Positions 12,938-26,365 are shown, counted from the stretch's first letter. The stretch is DNA of 64,000 bases from Apostichopus japonicus (GCF_037975245.1 NC_092562.1:6979501-7043500); one strand, 5' to 3'. Notes: a model not told the origin generated them from the letters alone. Numbers and translations are program-made.

Positions 12938-15900
12938 GTAAACATTTTCATATACTTGTTTAATTTAAAACTCTCATAATATGACAATGATTGTGTAATT
13001 CAATATTGGCTAGCAAAGCAAATAGTAACATAGACAATTTCTTGTAGCTTGGATTCAATGGTAATTGGTCTGTTCCATGTAATTTCCCTGTATAGTGTTA
13101 ATGACACCGTGGGAAAATATTCACTGTTAAGACTTTGCTATTTGAGGCAAAACAAAACCCAATAGTAGGGCTTGTGTTAATATGTACAGTAAAGGATAAA
13201 TGTAGTAGTTAAAATTTTTGTCAGCAACTTAGTACAGTGAAGAATAATTCAGTTGTGAAAAGTTATACAGCATTCACTACAATGACTATTTCAATTATGA
13301 GTACATAATTTTCCTGATGATTCTACAGTACCTCAGATGAGACAACCTGTGTGAGGAAGTATGGTCATTGGAATGCATGCTCACACTTAGCATAGACTAT
13401 CAAATAACCTGTATGTGAACCTGTGACTTAAACTCCCAGCAAAGTCAGTTGTTATTATCCTTGCCATCTCCATATAACAAACCACAACATCTACACTATT
13501 GCACTGCCTTGTCTAGAGCACTTGATATTAACCTTTTTGGCACTGTCCTCTCTTGCTGACCAGACGGTTCGAATTCACTGTCCTCATTTTTATTTTACCC
13601 ACATTGTCTACAGAGCAGTTTCTTGGAGGAGACTTTCTTTCTTAAAGCCCCATAGTGCATTCAATCTCAATGATCTAAGTAATCATACAATTACAAACAC
13701 AACGGCCAGTGGGACACATGAGCTGATGCAGATGACTTGGCCTTCATACGTTCTATTTAAAAACTGTGTAACCTAAACAGTGAACAATTTTCAGTGGATT
13801 CTATAGAGCAAGGAAAGTAACTAATGTGTCCTTTGAATGGATCTCAAGAATGTTGACAGAGACACACAGACATAACATAGTGGTGCTAGACATGGTGTAA
13901 TACATAGCCCAGAAAATAGGCTGATGCACAGTTATGAACAGCATGGTCAATACATGAGTCCTATCAGTTATTTCTTCTCTACAAAACAACACAGAACAGA
14001 CACCTTTGTTTTGGTTTGAATGTGTCATTCTCTGCATCTCTGTGTATGTGAGAAATTGCACATGGAAAAAAGTATATCGTCATGATTGTGTGCTTATTTA
14101 CTAAACCAAAGTAACAAAGAAGATTGCAGAGTTAGGGATCAGCGAGTTCATGTTTACAATAGAATGCATGATGAGGCTATAAAGTCCTTATTTTGTTATC
14201 TGCCACTCGGAGCTAACTTACTGCTGCAATCAACAGATGTGAGTCATTTGTGCTTGATTTCTCTTCAAATGGAATGAAATTGCTTCAAAGACACATCAAT
14301 ACTGGAAAAAGGAGCCAAACTGTTTTCTTGTTCTTTTTTTTGTGCTTGAGGTGGTTTAGGTTGAAGTATATGTGTTAAATCTTTTACACAGAAAGTAACT
14401 TTATGGTAGATAGTGAACATGGTGCACAAGAAGTTGAATCAGAGGTCAATTGTAATCAGCAGTAGTCAAAATATGAAAACATTGTTTATGCAGGTTCAAG
14501 AGGAATGCAGACAGGTCAACTATAACATATGGGTTTTACATATTTGTAAGTTGATTTAAAATGTAATAAAACACAGCAAATGGTATGTCCCAGGAGTTGG
14601 TCCTGTCCATACATGTACATAATGACTGAATGTAATCACCTGAAAGTTAGGTTTGTCTGAGGAGTTGGTCCTGTCCATACATGTACATAATGACTGAATG
14701 TAATCACCTGACAGTTAGGTTTGTCTGAGGAGTTGGTCCTGTCCATACATGTACATAATGACTGAATGTAATCACCTGACAGTTAGGTCTGAGTAGTTGG
14801 TCCTGTCCATACATGTACATAATGACTGAATGTAATCACCTGACAGTTAGGTTTGTCTGAGGATTTGGTCCTGTCCATACATGTACATAATGACTGAATG
14901 TAATCACCTGACAGGTCTGAGTAGTTGGTCCTGTCCATACATGTACATAATGACTGAATGTAATCACCTGACAGTTAGGTTTGTCTGAGGAGTTGGTCCT
15001 GTCCATACATGTACATAATGACTGAATGTAATCACCTGACAGTTAGGTTTGTCTGAGGAGTTGGTCCTGTCCATACATGTACATAATGACTGAATGTAAT
15101 CACCTGACAGTTAGGTTTGTCTGAGGAGTTGGTCCTGTCCATACATGTAAATAATGACTGAATGTAATCACCTGACAGGTTTGTCTGAGGAGTTGGTCCT
15201 GTCCATACATGTACATAATGACTGAATGTAATCACCTGACAGTTAGGTTTGTCTGAGGAGTTGGTCCTGTCCATACATGTACATAATGACTGAATGTAAT
15301 CACCTGACAGTTAGGATTGTCCGAGGAGTTGGTCCTGTCCATACATGTACATAATGACTGAATGTAATCACCTGACAGTTAGGTTTGTCCGAGGAGTTGG
15401 TCCTGTCCATACATGTACATAATGACTGAATGTAATCACCTGACAGTTACCATGACATCTACTGTTCTAAGTACTCAATCTTTGGGATATCTACTTGACA
15501 TGGAAACATCCAATTATAACAGTTGCCTTGGCAGCGTAGGTGTTGAATTAAGGCTGTGTTTTATGTAACAGTGACTTAAATTTGAATAAATTAACCTTAT
15601 AACACACAAATAATAACTTGTGTTCAAAAGCTAACAGTGATGGTTAAAGATATTGGTATGATAAATATGTGTAATATGATAATTCACAACTGACTGTTTT
15701 CCAGATGGAAGACAGTTCCTGAATGGTGATGTTTAAATTACACATCAAATTAACCTTTTCATCTATTATATCTCTTCTTTGAATCTTCTCTCTGTGAATT
15801 TGTTTTTATACAGGACGGGATCACTTGGCCAAAATCGCACAAAAGATGGGGTGCCAACTGCAGTGAGTTTCCAATTAAAAGGGATTAAAGAAATCTGAGA

Positions 15901-18900
15901 TGTAAACTTGTATAATAAAGTGCTTGTCTAAAGAATCACATTAAGTCCAACTCCAACCACCAGCTTTATAGCTTCTTCTACAAAGTGCTGAGGTATAATC
16001 TATATAAAAATCTATTCACTGTATTTACATCAGTGTATTGCAATAATCTGTGACGTCATATACATGGACTACCTCAGCAACTTTTTGTTTTGCTTTAGAC
16101 TGTATATAAACCTTGGAAAGTAATTCAACTGGATGTTACTTTTGTTGGTAAGGTACAGTCATTTAACTTCAACATGAATCAATGATTTCATTGATGAGGG
16201 GTCCTGAATTTATCAATGAAAAACAACTAGAAACATCATTAATATTGCACTTATGCACTTATCCAAATAAAAACAAGTCAAAATGTAACTCATCACTGGA
16301 ACAAGGTAGATTTCAACTGGACCAATGTGTTTCATTCATTGGCTCTATCTTATATATTGTTAATCTAGTATTTTCTGTCTTGCTCGGTTTGGTTATTGAT
16401 ATTCCCTTTTCTGGTCTTCAAAGAGTGACTTTGATCTAAGCAATTCACCTGTACGCAGAGAGCGAGTGGTTTGATATTGATAGCAAAGCTTTGCTTGTTT
16501 GTTAGTGACACCAATCTGCTAGTAGTGGCACTCCTGAATGCACTAAGCTATAGCATCTTAGAACTCTCCTCTTCTCATGTATCTGTGGTGTCATGTTCAC
16601 AATGTCTCTTTGATTAGGCCTAATAGCGTCACTTTATCAGTACTAGGTCTCTGACAAGGCTACTAATATTGTACTATGACCTAGGCTTCTACTGTACCTC
16701 TAGTACTAGCCTATTAACAGTAACACTATTACTGTAACAGTTAGCTCAAGTTCTTACTGACTATGTTGAAGCTGATCAAAGTAACACCGACTTACCATCT
16801 TTATTGTATATTCAATTCAGCAATAATTTACTTCTAAAGTCCTATTATATGAAAGGAGCTGTCCGGTGATAAAACCTAAGGCAGAGGAAGAATTAAGTCG
16901 AGGAGAAAACAACAGCCTCGAACAGGATTAGTGTGTACTATATAGGCAGTATGCATGCCTTACCAGTACAGAGTTAAATAAATAAATAAAAACTGGCCAA
17001 GAGGCATTTCTTTTTACGACCACGAATGTGGGAGAAGTCTGCAAGGGCTTATGGATAACATCATCATGTCGAGGGGCTTTCAATTCTACATTTTAACTCA
17101 AATTTGGAATCTTAACTAAAACTTGAAAATCATGCATGTGTTATACTGGTGACGTAACTGCTGTTTAGTTTTGCATATTCATTACTAAACTCACATTTAG
17201 GCATGGTTGCTCTTATAATGAGTATCACTTTTGTTCAAGAATGCTATCAAAATGCCGTTTAAATTAGTTTTAATAACTATCACTGTCATTTTCAGTCATT
17301 AAATGACATATTTCATCCATAAACAACACCGGTTGTACATCAAAACATAAAGAAAAACATAACATCGAACATTATCTTAGGTTTTCTCCATTTTCGGTCT
17401 GCATGTAATCACTTTTAATTAGATTATATCCATACTTGGCTGATTTCATGAAAGGGTGGTCAAGGCAAATTAAATTGAAAGCAGGTCAATACAAATAATC
17501 TGAATCAGCATTGGGGTCCCCCAGGGAGGTCCATTTTCAGCACTGTTACTTACAATTTACACTGAGGAAATAAGATCAAAGTCTAATTTCACTATCACCA
17601 AATATGCAGACAACCAGTGCGGAACTAGGGGTATTGGTCAGGGGCGTGAGAATGGTCTGTAGGGGCACATTCCACACTATCTAAGCTTAGCGCCACCACA
17701 GGTTGGCGCTTAGCGTACAGAAATTTGTTGAGTAAAGATTCTCCCTAGATTGCCGGAAATTACCCTTTCTGAGCCTTGCTAATTTGCAGATAAACGAAGA
17801 ATAAATAAGTGTTGTCACCAACAAAATTTGACAAATGTCAATAGGTAGATGAGAGCGCAATAAAAAAGTCAATCACAAATAAGTAAAAAGTGGTAAAATG
17901 CTGAAAGGGCGTCAGCAGTCCATTTGAGTGTCAGGGGGGGCATCCGCCCCCCCCCGACTGTATGGACGCTCCGCCACTGCAGACAACACAGCAATCTCTG
18001 TTAGAATATCTAATTCCTCACATAATGTCGATCAAAGTAATGATTCTGTGGTATCTCATGTTGCTACTGTCTGTGATTAAAGAAAGAACTTTTTTGAAAA
18101 TTCCAATATTAAACATGAGGGCCTACTCACTGCCAAAGCAAGGAAAACTGTTATACAGGTTGCCGAAGTTACCCATACTGAATAGATGATGTATTTAGGG
18201 GTGTGTTTAGACAATAATCTTAATTTTATGTGTCATATTTCCAGAATTTTAAAGAGGGCTTGTTTCATCATTTCTACTTTATCTTTTATTGTGCTTTATT
18301 TTAAGTTAGACATAAGAATGGAAGTTTATAATACCTATATTCTACCTCATTTTATATAAGCTGTCCCTGCCTGGTACCATGTTTTTACGTGTAAAGGATC
18401 AGAAAAGAATTAGAGCCTCCTTGCGTTACTGTGCCAACAATTTTAGCCTAGATGTTAACACCATGTTAACAATGCAGCTGTGAGGGGTTTTAAAAGGCTT
18501 TCTCATAAAATTCATAGAGATGAAAAGCACCCACTCCATAATGAGCTGAAGTCACTTCTTCAACAGACTAATTATAATTCGAGAAATAGGACAATTGCGC
18601 CAAAATTTCGAACTGTACGTTTAAAAAATTCTTTCTGTTGTTCCACAAAACCTACTTTAATTCATTTATTAACTTTTGATTTATTATTTGTAATATATAG
18701 TACATGCTATTTCAAGCTTTATAACTCTTAACTGTTTTTCATATCTTACTATAAATATGTACTTTCATGTATTTATACTGGAGTTTTAATAAACTTGAAA
18801 CTTGAGTGCAACTACTTGCAAAAAAGTACCCGAGTGCTACTCAAGTACCAAGTACTCTTTTGGAGTACTCAAACACTGGTTGTAATATCACAGATTCATT

Positions 18901-21900
18901 TTGTCCTTACTACCCAGGTTATTTCAAGGGCCTCTATCTCAGAGTCTTCTTTCAAGAATGTAGTGTCGTAAAATATACTATTGTGAAGAAGTATTAGAGA
19001 AGTCAAGTAAAATATATTTTAATACAAAAGAAGAGAATTCTTGGTGCTAGAAAACAGCAAGTAATCAATAGCTTTACTTCAAGTTTATCCTTATCTGTGA
19101 AAATGTCAACATTTTGGCATAAATAGTGTTTGGAAGCAATACAAGTTTTAATCTGTGTAAGGAATGGCGAAAGTGTTTTTTTTTTTAGTGTTTTGAATAC
19201 TTATTTCAACACCTTTAAGTTGGAAAAATAGACATCATTTCAGTGTTCTTCTATAAGGTATGTGGTCCTCCTTGGTTGGACATATGAACGCAAAATATCC
19301 ATAAAATCGCAACCATGTTGTAATGTTTACCATTTTGTGGGTTTTGGTAACTTTTGAATGTCATTATCTCTAACCTGTACTTCATATGATTATATGATTT
19401 GATTAGGGTTTGTTGAGTGATTTTTAAGTTATTTGCGACAACTATGAAAAACCTCTGGACTATTAAAAACTTGATAGGTAAATGATGGCCATTACAGTGG
19501 CAGTTATGTCTTGGGTATTCATTTAATTTAGCTGCTTGCAACTTTGAAGAAACCATCAATTTATATTGTAGATGTTACATAACATTGTATTGTAATATCA
19601 CTCAATTTATGATAATAGGCAGTATAGAAATTGTGTGTACGGGTAAATTCAGCCTTACTGATATACAGTGTTGTCTGTTGTACCTTCTGTTTGATAACTT
19701 TAGTGATCCTTAACATCTGCACATCTTGAAACTCATTTTTGGTAATGTTCTGTTTCCTTAGCCATGTCCAGAAAGACATATATGGCTTAGTGAGTCCTTG
19801 CCACATTTCATATTAGAATATTTGCTGTAACACTGCACAAATGATTTCAAGTATTAACCATTGCTGAATTTGCATGTTCAGCGAAGTCCTTACACTCATG
19901 TGAACCTTTAAACAAGGGTTTCATACCTTGACCTCAGATAACCTCAGATGACCTGCGATGTCTGACCTTATCGAAGGTTTTTAACCTCTACAAAAGATTT
20001 TGATTTTTGTACTCAATGAAGTGTATCCAACATCAACTACAAAGTCTGAGCTTTAATAATGGAATTATTGTGTTTGAAGGATTTCAGACTTTGACCTCTG
20101 GTGAACTCCAAAGACTTTTGACCTCAGCAACAATGTGCTCTTGAACTTATTAAAGAGGATCCCACAGCACATGAACAGTTTATCAAAGTTTTCCAGAGTT
20201 ATCGTTCTTCCAAATATTCTCATACTTCAACCTCTGGTAACCTGAAATGACCTTTAACTGCAACAACAGCAGTAGTATTTGCACTTGCTAAAATGGATTC
20301 ACATACCACTTATGATGTTCATGCAGAATTTGATTTTGGAGTGTAAAGTACTTGCAAGATTTTCACTTTCAGACTTTGTCCAGTGTTGAACTGCAAATTA
20401 CCCTTTGAGCTCCACAAAGAACACTTGAGTTTTTGTACTTACTAAAATGGATTGATATACTATGCATGAAGCTGATCCAAGATTTAAATTGGAGTTACCC
20501 TATTTAAAATATTTCAGACTTTTGACCCTCCAAATGTCTTCAAATGCACTCTGAACTCTACATAAAACATTGTTGTCGCAATTTTCTTCAGCATTACCTG
20601 GTTTACCTGCTACATAGAGAGAAGCAGATTACTGAGATGATGTATTAGTTGTTAATTTGATAGCTAGATATTAATGGGAAGAGACTGACATTGTGGGGAA
20701 CATATTCTTTGCACAACAAAGGCAAAAGTAAGCACAACACTTTGTTTGTCTTAATTATTAAAGCTGAGTGTGGGTGTCATTGTAATGTTTCCTGGTTAAA
20801 GTAACAGGAGTATCGGTACACGTCTTGGTTGCATTGTTGACTTGCCTATAAATTGAAGCCTGTTTAAACACTATTAAGGAAAAAACTTTGAATGTAATTC
20901 CAAGGGCACTTATGTGATGGTGTGTGTATGTCACACCTGCTTGTTAACAACATGAATCCAAAAGTACATCTTGACTGAACTTCATACTTAACATGTAGTT
21001 CCTGCATGGTGAGTACAAGAACCCTATTGAAAATGGTAGAGGTCAAACATTTTGTAAGGTCAACAGTGGTCATAGTCTGAAAGCCTTGTGAACACGATAG
21101 CCAAAAGTTAAATCTTTGTTGAAGTTCATAGTTGGTATGGTAATACCCCTTGCATAGTACAAGAACCCTATCGAAATAGGTAGGCGGTCAAAGGTCATTT
21201 GAGGTTGACATAGCTCAAAGACTGAAAATGTAATCATGAAAAGTCAAAAGCTGCATCTTGATTGAACTTCTGAAGTTGGAATGTAGATACCGCTTGGTGA
21301 CTGGAAGGACCCTATTGAGAGTGGTAGAGGTCAAAGGTCATTTGACTAGTGAAGCTTTGTACTTGATAGGTAAGTCTGCATTTATGCAAGCCTTACTGAT
21401 CACTTGAAGTCAGTTAATCTAGTTTTAAGTTTGTTTAATTTTCTTATGCCAAAATGTGCCCAAGGAATCACTAAGCTTACTGGCTTCCTGGTGTATGTAG
21501 ATTTTACTTGAAAATGAATTATCTGTCATGTTGATATATTTTCCTATAGATATCAAGAGATCTTGGAGAAGCTCACCATCTTGCCATGCAACAGAGACAA
21601 GCCCTTCAAGTAAGTAGAGTCTGCAGGGAGACAAGGAGTGCTCATTCCTTGCTGTACATAGTCTTACAGGCATGTTGTTCTTATTTCGGTCTGTTTTGGA
21701 AGGTTATTGTAATATGTATAGGAGATGGAAAGAATTTTGACAAATTCAAGAACTTGTTTTTGACCAAACTTGGTAAGTTAGTAGAACTAACTTGATGCAT
21801 CTGTCCATGTTTCATCATGGCATTTACTAGATAGTATTGACATGGTAAGTTAGTAGAACTAACTTGATTCATCTGTCCATGTTTCATCAAACCATTTACT

Positions 21901-22885
21901 AGATAGTGTTGGCATGGTTAGTAGAACTGACTTGATGCATCTGTCCATGTTCATCAAACCATTTACTAGATAGTGTTGGCATGGTTAGTAGAACTGACTT
22001 GATGCATCTGTCCATGTTCATCAAACCATTTACTAGATAGTGTTGGCATGGTTAGTAGAACTGACTTGATGCATCTGTCCATGTTCATCAAACCATTTAC
22101 TAGATAGTGTTGGCATGGTTAGTAGAACTGACTTGATGCATCTGTCCATGTTCATCAAACCATTTACTAGATAGTGTTGGCATGGTTAGTAGAACTGACT
22201 TGATGCATCTGTCCATGTTCATCAAACCATTTACTAGATAGTGTTGGCATGGTTAGTAGAACTGACTTGATGCATCTGTCCATGTTCATCAAACCATTTA
22301 CTAGATAGTGTTGGCATGGTTAGTAGAACTGACTTGATGCATCTGTCCATGTTCATCAAACCATTTACTAGATGATATAAAATCCACCAAGATCAGAATC
22401 ATGTTGTAAGATATTGTACTAAGATGTGTTGCTAAGATGTGTACCTAAGATGTGAAGTTACTTATCTTTACCAGTTAAATACAAAAATATCTGTGCTCAG
22501 GTTCACAAATGTGAAGAAAAGCCAAAACTTTCCTATAAATGTGTTTTAAGTCTGAAGTACTTGTTGATTATTTACTTTTTTGGTAGCAGACTGTTTAAGT
22601 ATTTGGATATTTAGGTGATATAAATGCACTAATAATCTATTTGTGCACAAGTGTAATACATGAATGGGAGAATAGTTAGCATGCTGCAAGCACTAACAGT
22701 TACTTCAGCATTCAAACCTAAACAAAATAATTAAGTTGCTTAGCCTTTATTTCCTTACCTAATTGATCTGTATTTACTTCAACACACAGCATGCTCATAG
22801 CAACTCGGTGGCATACTTTGTAACGCAAGACTCTGCTTTTGGAAACCTGATACTGCCAGTGATTCCCAGATTACCACCTGATTGA
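12865..22885 (+). CDS. INIP: SOSS complex subunit C (INIP), exons 2-5 (exon 1 not found)
   Basis: Small adaptor of the SOSS single-stranded-DNA-binding complex (INTS3, hSSB, INIP) in double-strand-break signalling (family knowledge). Four + strand exons join in frame: 12865-12937, 15814-15862, 21550-21609 and 22790-22885, giving 91 codons and a stop against about 104 residues in human. The order QNRKILEDLQQQKKRLRLQ, ISRDLGEAHHLAMQQRQALQ, HAHSNSVAYFVTQDSAFGN, LILPVIPRLPPD matches human NRVAILAELDKEKRKLL ... DFRDHAEQQHIAAQQKAALQ, HAHAHSSGYFITQDSAFGN, LILPVLPRLDPE. The missing exon 1 should encode roughly ten residues and end after the first base of a codon. It runs convergently toward STK11. 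Confidence 0.92.
14592..15451 (+). repeat. 68 bp minisatellite in INIP intron 2
   Basis: About 13 copies of a unit including GAGTTGGTCCTGTCCATACA and TGTACATAATGACTGAATG. Several copies lack 8-10 bp around GTTAGGTTTGTC. The - strand open frame across it is repeat read-through, not a gene. Confidence 0.97.
15814..15862 (+). CDS. INIP: INIP exon 3 (49 nt)
   Basis: Encodes GTGSLGQNRTKDGVPTA between the acceptor TTATACAG and the donor GTGAGT. This is the variable linker of SOSSC, so homology alone is weak. The call rests on splice sites, phase agreement with both neighbours and position. Confidence 0.72.
17430..18800 (+). pseudogene. 5'-truncated non-LTR retrotransposon reverse transcriptase, broken
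   Basis: Decayed reverse transcriptase of a LINE. Near 17505-17600 the frame reads GVPQGGPFSALLLTIYTEE, the RT motif before the catalytic box. The box itself reads YADN instead of YADD and is split by a transposon: KYADN resumes as TAISVRISNSS after 17987. Downstream frames around 18185-18640 read YLGVCLDNNLNF, RMEVYNTYILPHF and RGFKRLSHKIHRDEKHPLHN, the RT thumb and C-terminal region, with stops and shifts. The 3' end is near 18800 (AATAAACTTGAAACTTG). It lies in INIP intron 3, sense to the gene. Confidence 0.8.
17615..17979. mobile_element. 365 bp hAT-like insertion in the LINE, perfect 8 bp TSD
   Basis: Ends CAGTGCGGAAC and GCTCCGCCACTG are terminal inverted repeats. The flanking 8 bp CAGACAAC is exactly duplicated at 17607-17614 and 17980-17987. 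Removing the element and one repeat restores the LINE frame across the YADN box. It carries the shared core (copy c) at 17676-17770. Non-autonomous, with poly-G/poly-C near the right end. Confidence 0.93.
18806..21400. repeat. repeat-rich intron sequence with GACCT/AGGTCA-type motifs
   Basis: Most of INIP intron 3. From about 19925 the sequence is punctuated by GACCTC and GACCTTT motifs. The stretch 20990-21345 contains three related blocks of the type CAAGAACCCTAT ... GGTAGAGGTCAAAGGTCATTT, with exact GGTCAAAGGTCA at 21186-21197 and 21329-21340. No gene seen. Confidence 0.6.
21550..21609 (+). CDS. INIP: INIP exon 4 (60 nt)
   Basis: Encodes ISRDLGEAHHLAMQQRQALQ, aligned with human KDFRDHAEQQHIAAQQKAALQ. 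The acceptor is TCCTATAG and the donor GTAAGT. A 67 bp minisatellite begins about 160 bp downstream, inside the following intron. Confidence 0.9.
21770..22373 (+). repeat. 67 bp minisatellite in INIP intron 4
   Basis: About nine copies of a unit containing GGCATGGTTAGTAGAACTGA and CTTGATGCATCTGTCCATG. The first two copies are diverged; the last six or seven are nearly identical, suggesting recent expansion. Confidence 0.97.
22790..22885 (+). CDS. INIP: INIP exon 5, C-terminus
   Basis: Encodes HAHSNSVAYFVTQDSAFGN, then LILPVIPRLPPD and TGA, nearly identical to the conserved human C-terminus. The acceptor is TTCAACACACAG. No clear AATAAA follows within about 300 bp; an AATAAG lies near 22990. 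Confidence 0.95.
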   Translation, partial: HAHSNSVAYFVTQDSAFGNLILPVIPRLPPD

Positions 22886-23599
22886 TAGCTATTGTATCAA
22901 TATCGCAGTGCTTGGGCTGAAGTAAACGACTTAACTCATCGATGTTAACATCACCTTGAACTTCTTTTTGTGCTCAAAATGAACCTCAAAATAAGCTCAG
23001 TTATGGAAAGATAGTTATGAAGTTGCCATGAGTAATCTTTGATAGGAATCAGCAATTATGAGCATTGTAAAAAAAAGCCTGGAGGATGGTTTCTGTAAAT
23101 GTACTAATGTTAACTGTTATCATAGCCAAAACTATGGTCAAGCTAACAGTAAGCTAAAAGCATGTGGGAATGTTATTTATAATAATTCAATACTGTGCTG
23201 GATATGTTTATGAAAAGTAAAAGATTTGTGTTAATATTGAGGTTTATATTTTTGTATGACTGGCTTTCAATCATGTAATATTTCTATGGGAACATATCAT
23301 ATTTGAACTAAATTCTATCTTTGTGGATGAGAAAATTCTGTCTGTTAAATAATTGTCCAGAGTTAAATTTGTTAGACCAAAAACCACATCACACCTGTTT
23401 GCTTTCAAGTTCAGTTTGGTACAGATCGAGTACGGTTGCCATATTTCTTTGGTTGAAAAGTGGAACACTGTCTCCTTGAGCAGAGTTATAAGGGGTACAT
23501 CATCCTTTGAAGAAAGTTTTGGATTTACAAAGGAGACTACTTACCAAATGGTGGCATATTTACAGGCTAATATGGATATCTTTATTGAAGTCGTATCAT

Positions 23600-26300
23600 T
23601 AAATAGCGACATTAACAATAGTAATAGTTGTAACTATATGTAGCCCACATGGAGCTAATATCACATTAACATTAGTAATAGTTGTAACTATATGTAGCCC
23701 ACATGGAGGTAATATCCCATTAACATTAGTAATAGTGCTAGTTGTTAAGTTGTAGCCCACATGGAGCTAATATCACATTAACATTAGTAATAGTGCTAGT
23801 TGTTAAGTTGTAGCCCACATGGAGCTAATATCCCATTAACATTAGTAATAGTACTAGTTGTAACTATATGTAGCCCACATAGAGCTAATATCACATTAAC
23901 ATATTAATAGTAATAGTTGTAACTATATGTAGCCCACATGGAGCTAATATCCCATTAACATTAGTAATAGTGCTAGTTGTAAAGTTGTAGCCCACATGGA
24001 GGTAATATCCCATTAACATTAGTAATAGTACTAGTTGTAACTATATGTAGCCCACATGGAGCTAATATCACATTAACATTAGTAATAGTTGTAACTATAT
24101 GTAGCCCACATAGAGCTAATATCACATTAACATATTAATAGTAATAGTTGTAACTATATGTAGCCCACATGGAGCTAATATCCCATTAACATTAGTAATA
24201 GTGCTAGTTGTAAAGTTGTAGCCCACATGGAGGTAATATCCCATTAACATTAGTAATAGTACTAGTTGTAACTATATGTAGCCCACATGGAGCTAATATC
24301 ACATTAACATTAGTAATAGTGCTAGTTGTAAAGTTGTAGCCCACATGGAGCTAATATCCCATTAACATTAGTAATAGTTGTAACTATATGTAGCCCACAT
24401 AGAGCTAATATCACATTAACATATTAATAGTAATAGTTGTAACTATATGTAGCCCACATGGAGCTAATATCCCATTAACATTAGTAATAGTGCTAGTTGT
24501 AAAGTTGTAGCCCACATGGAGGTAATATCCCATTAACATTAGTAATAGTACTAGTTGTAACTATATGTAGCCCACATGGAGCTAATATCACATTAACATT
24601 AGTAATAGTGCTAGTTGTAAAGTTGTAGCCCACATGGAGGTAATATCCCATTAACATTAGTAATAGTACTAGTTGTAACTATATGTAGCCCACATGGAGC
24701 TAATATCCCATTAACATTAGTAATAGTGCTAGTTGTAAAGTTGTAGCCCACATGGAGGTAATATCCCATTAACATTAGTAATAGTACTAGTTGTAACTAT
24801 ATGTAGCCCACATAGAGCTAATATCCCATTAACATATTAATAGTAATAGTTGTAACTATATGTAGCCCACATGGAGGTAATATCCCATTAACATTAGTAA
24901 TAGTACTAGTTGTAACTATATGTAGCCCACATGGAGCTAATATCACATTAACATTAGTAATAGTGCTAGTTGTAAAGTTGTAGCCCACATGGAGGTAATA
25001 TCCCATTAACATTAGTAATAGTACTAGTTGTAACTATATGTAGCCCACATGGAGCTAATATCCCATTAACATTAGTAATAGTGCTAGTTGTAAAGTTGTA
25101 GCCCACATGGAGGTAATATCCCATTAACATTAGTAATAGTACTAGTTGTAACTATGTAGCCCACATGGAGCTAATATCCCATTAACATTAGTAATAGTGC
25201 TAGTTGTAAAGTTGTAGCCCACATGGAGGTAATATCCCATTAACATTAGTAATAGTACTAGTTGTAACTATATGTAGCCCACATGGAGCTAATATCCCAT
25301 TAACATTAGTAATAGTACTAGTTGTAACTATATGTAGCCCACATGGAAACTAATATCACATTAACATTATTAATAGTACTAGTTGTACTATATGTAGCCC
25401 ACATGGATCTAATATCACATTAACATTAGTAATAGTTGTAACTATATGTAGCACACATGGAGCTAATATCATATTAACATTTGTAATAGTACTAGTTGTA
25501 ACTATATGTAGCCCACATGGGGCTATTATCACATTAACATTAGTAATAAATATTACTACATGTCACTATATGTAGTCCACATGGAGCTAATATCACATTA
25601 ACTAATATTACTAGTTGTGACTACATGTAACCCAATTAACTAATAGTAACAATACTTGTTGTAACTATATGTAGCCCGCATGGAAACTAATATCACATTA
25701 ACATTATTAATAGTACTAGTTGTACTATATGTAGCCCACATGGATCTAATATCACATTAACATTAGTAATAGTTGTAACTATATGTAGCACACATGGAGC
25801 TAATATCATATTAACATTTGTAATAGTACTAGTTGTAACTATATGTAGCCCACATGGGGCTATTATCACATTAACATTAGTAATAAATATTACTACATGT
25901 CACTATATGTAGTCCACATGGAGCTAATATCACATTAACTAATATTACTAGTTGTGACTACATGTAACCCAATTAACTAATAGTAACAATACTTGTTGTA
26001 ACTATATGTAGCCCGCATGGAGCCAATATCACATTAACATTAGTAATAGTACTGTTTGTACTATACTTAGCCGGCATGGAGCTAATATCATATTAACATT
26101 AGTAATAGTACTAGTTGTAACTATATGTAGCCCACATGGGGCTACTATCACATTAACATTAGTAATAAATATTACTACTGGTAACTATATGTAGTCCACA
26201 TGGAGCTAATATCACATTAACTAATAGTACTAGTTGTGACTATATGTAGCCTTATTAACTAATAGTAATCATACTAGTTGTAACTATATGTAGCCCACAT
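23600..26300 (+). repeat. 57-60 bp minisatellite with higher-order structure
   Basis: Roughly 45 units containing GTAGCCCACATGGAGCTAAT and CCATTAACATTAGTAATAG. From about 23990 to 25310 two unit types alternate, one with ACTATATGTAG and one with AAGTTGTAG, making dimers near 117 bp. At the right, 25345-25680 is repeated almost exactly at 25681-26013. It lies between the convergent ends of INIP and STK11. Confidence 0.97.
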
Positions 26301-26365
26301 ATTAATAATAATACGTAATACTTATATAGCGCCTCCCGGAAATCTTGAAGCGCTGTACATATGAA
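26290..26365 (+). repeat. TATATAGCGCC...AAGCGCTGTACA dispersed motif
   Basis: AATAATAATACGTAATACTT followed by ATATAGCGCC and GAAGCGCTGTAC, a motif I recognise as common near interspersed repeats of marine invertebrates; its family is uncertain. The following 26370-30240 shows no supported gene and may include the STK11 downstream region. Confidence 0.35.

Noticed and set aside
15032-15274. 80-codon - strand frame MDRTNSSDKPNCQVITF...
   Set aside because: Reads through the 68 bp minisatellite; periodic and non-coding.
23600-26300. Regular short repeats as a CRISPR array
   Set aside because: Repeats are directly contiguous with no unique spacers, in animal DNA with spliced genes.
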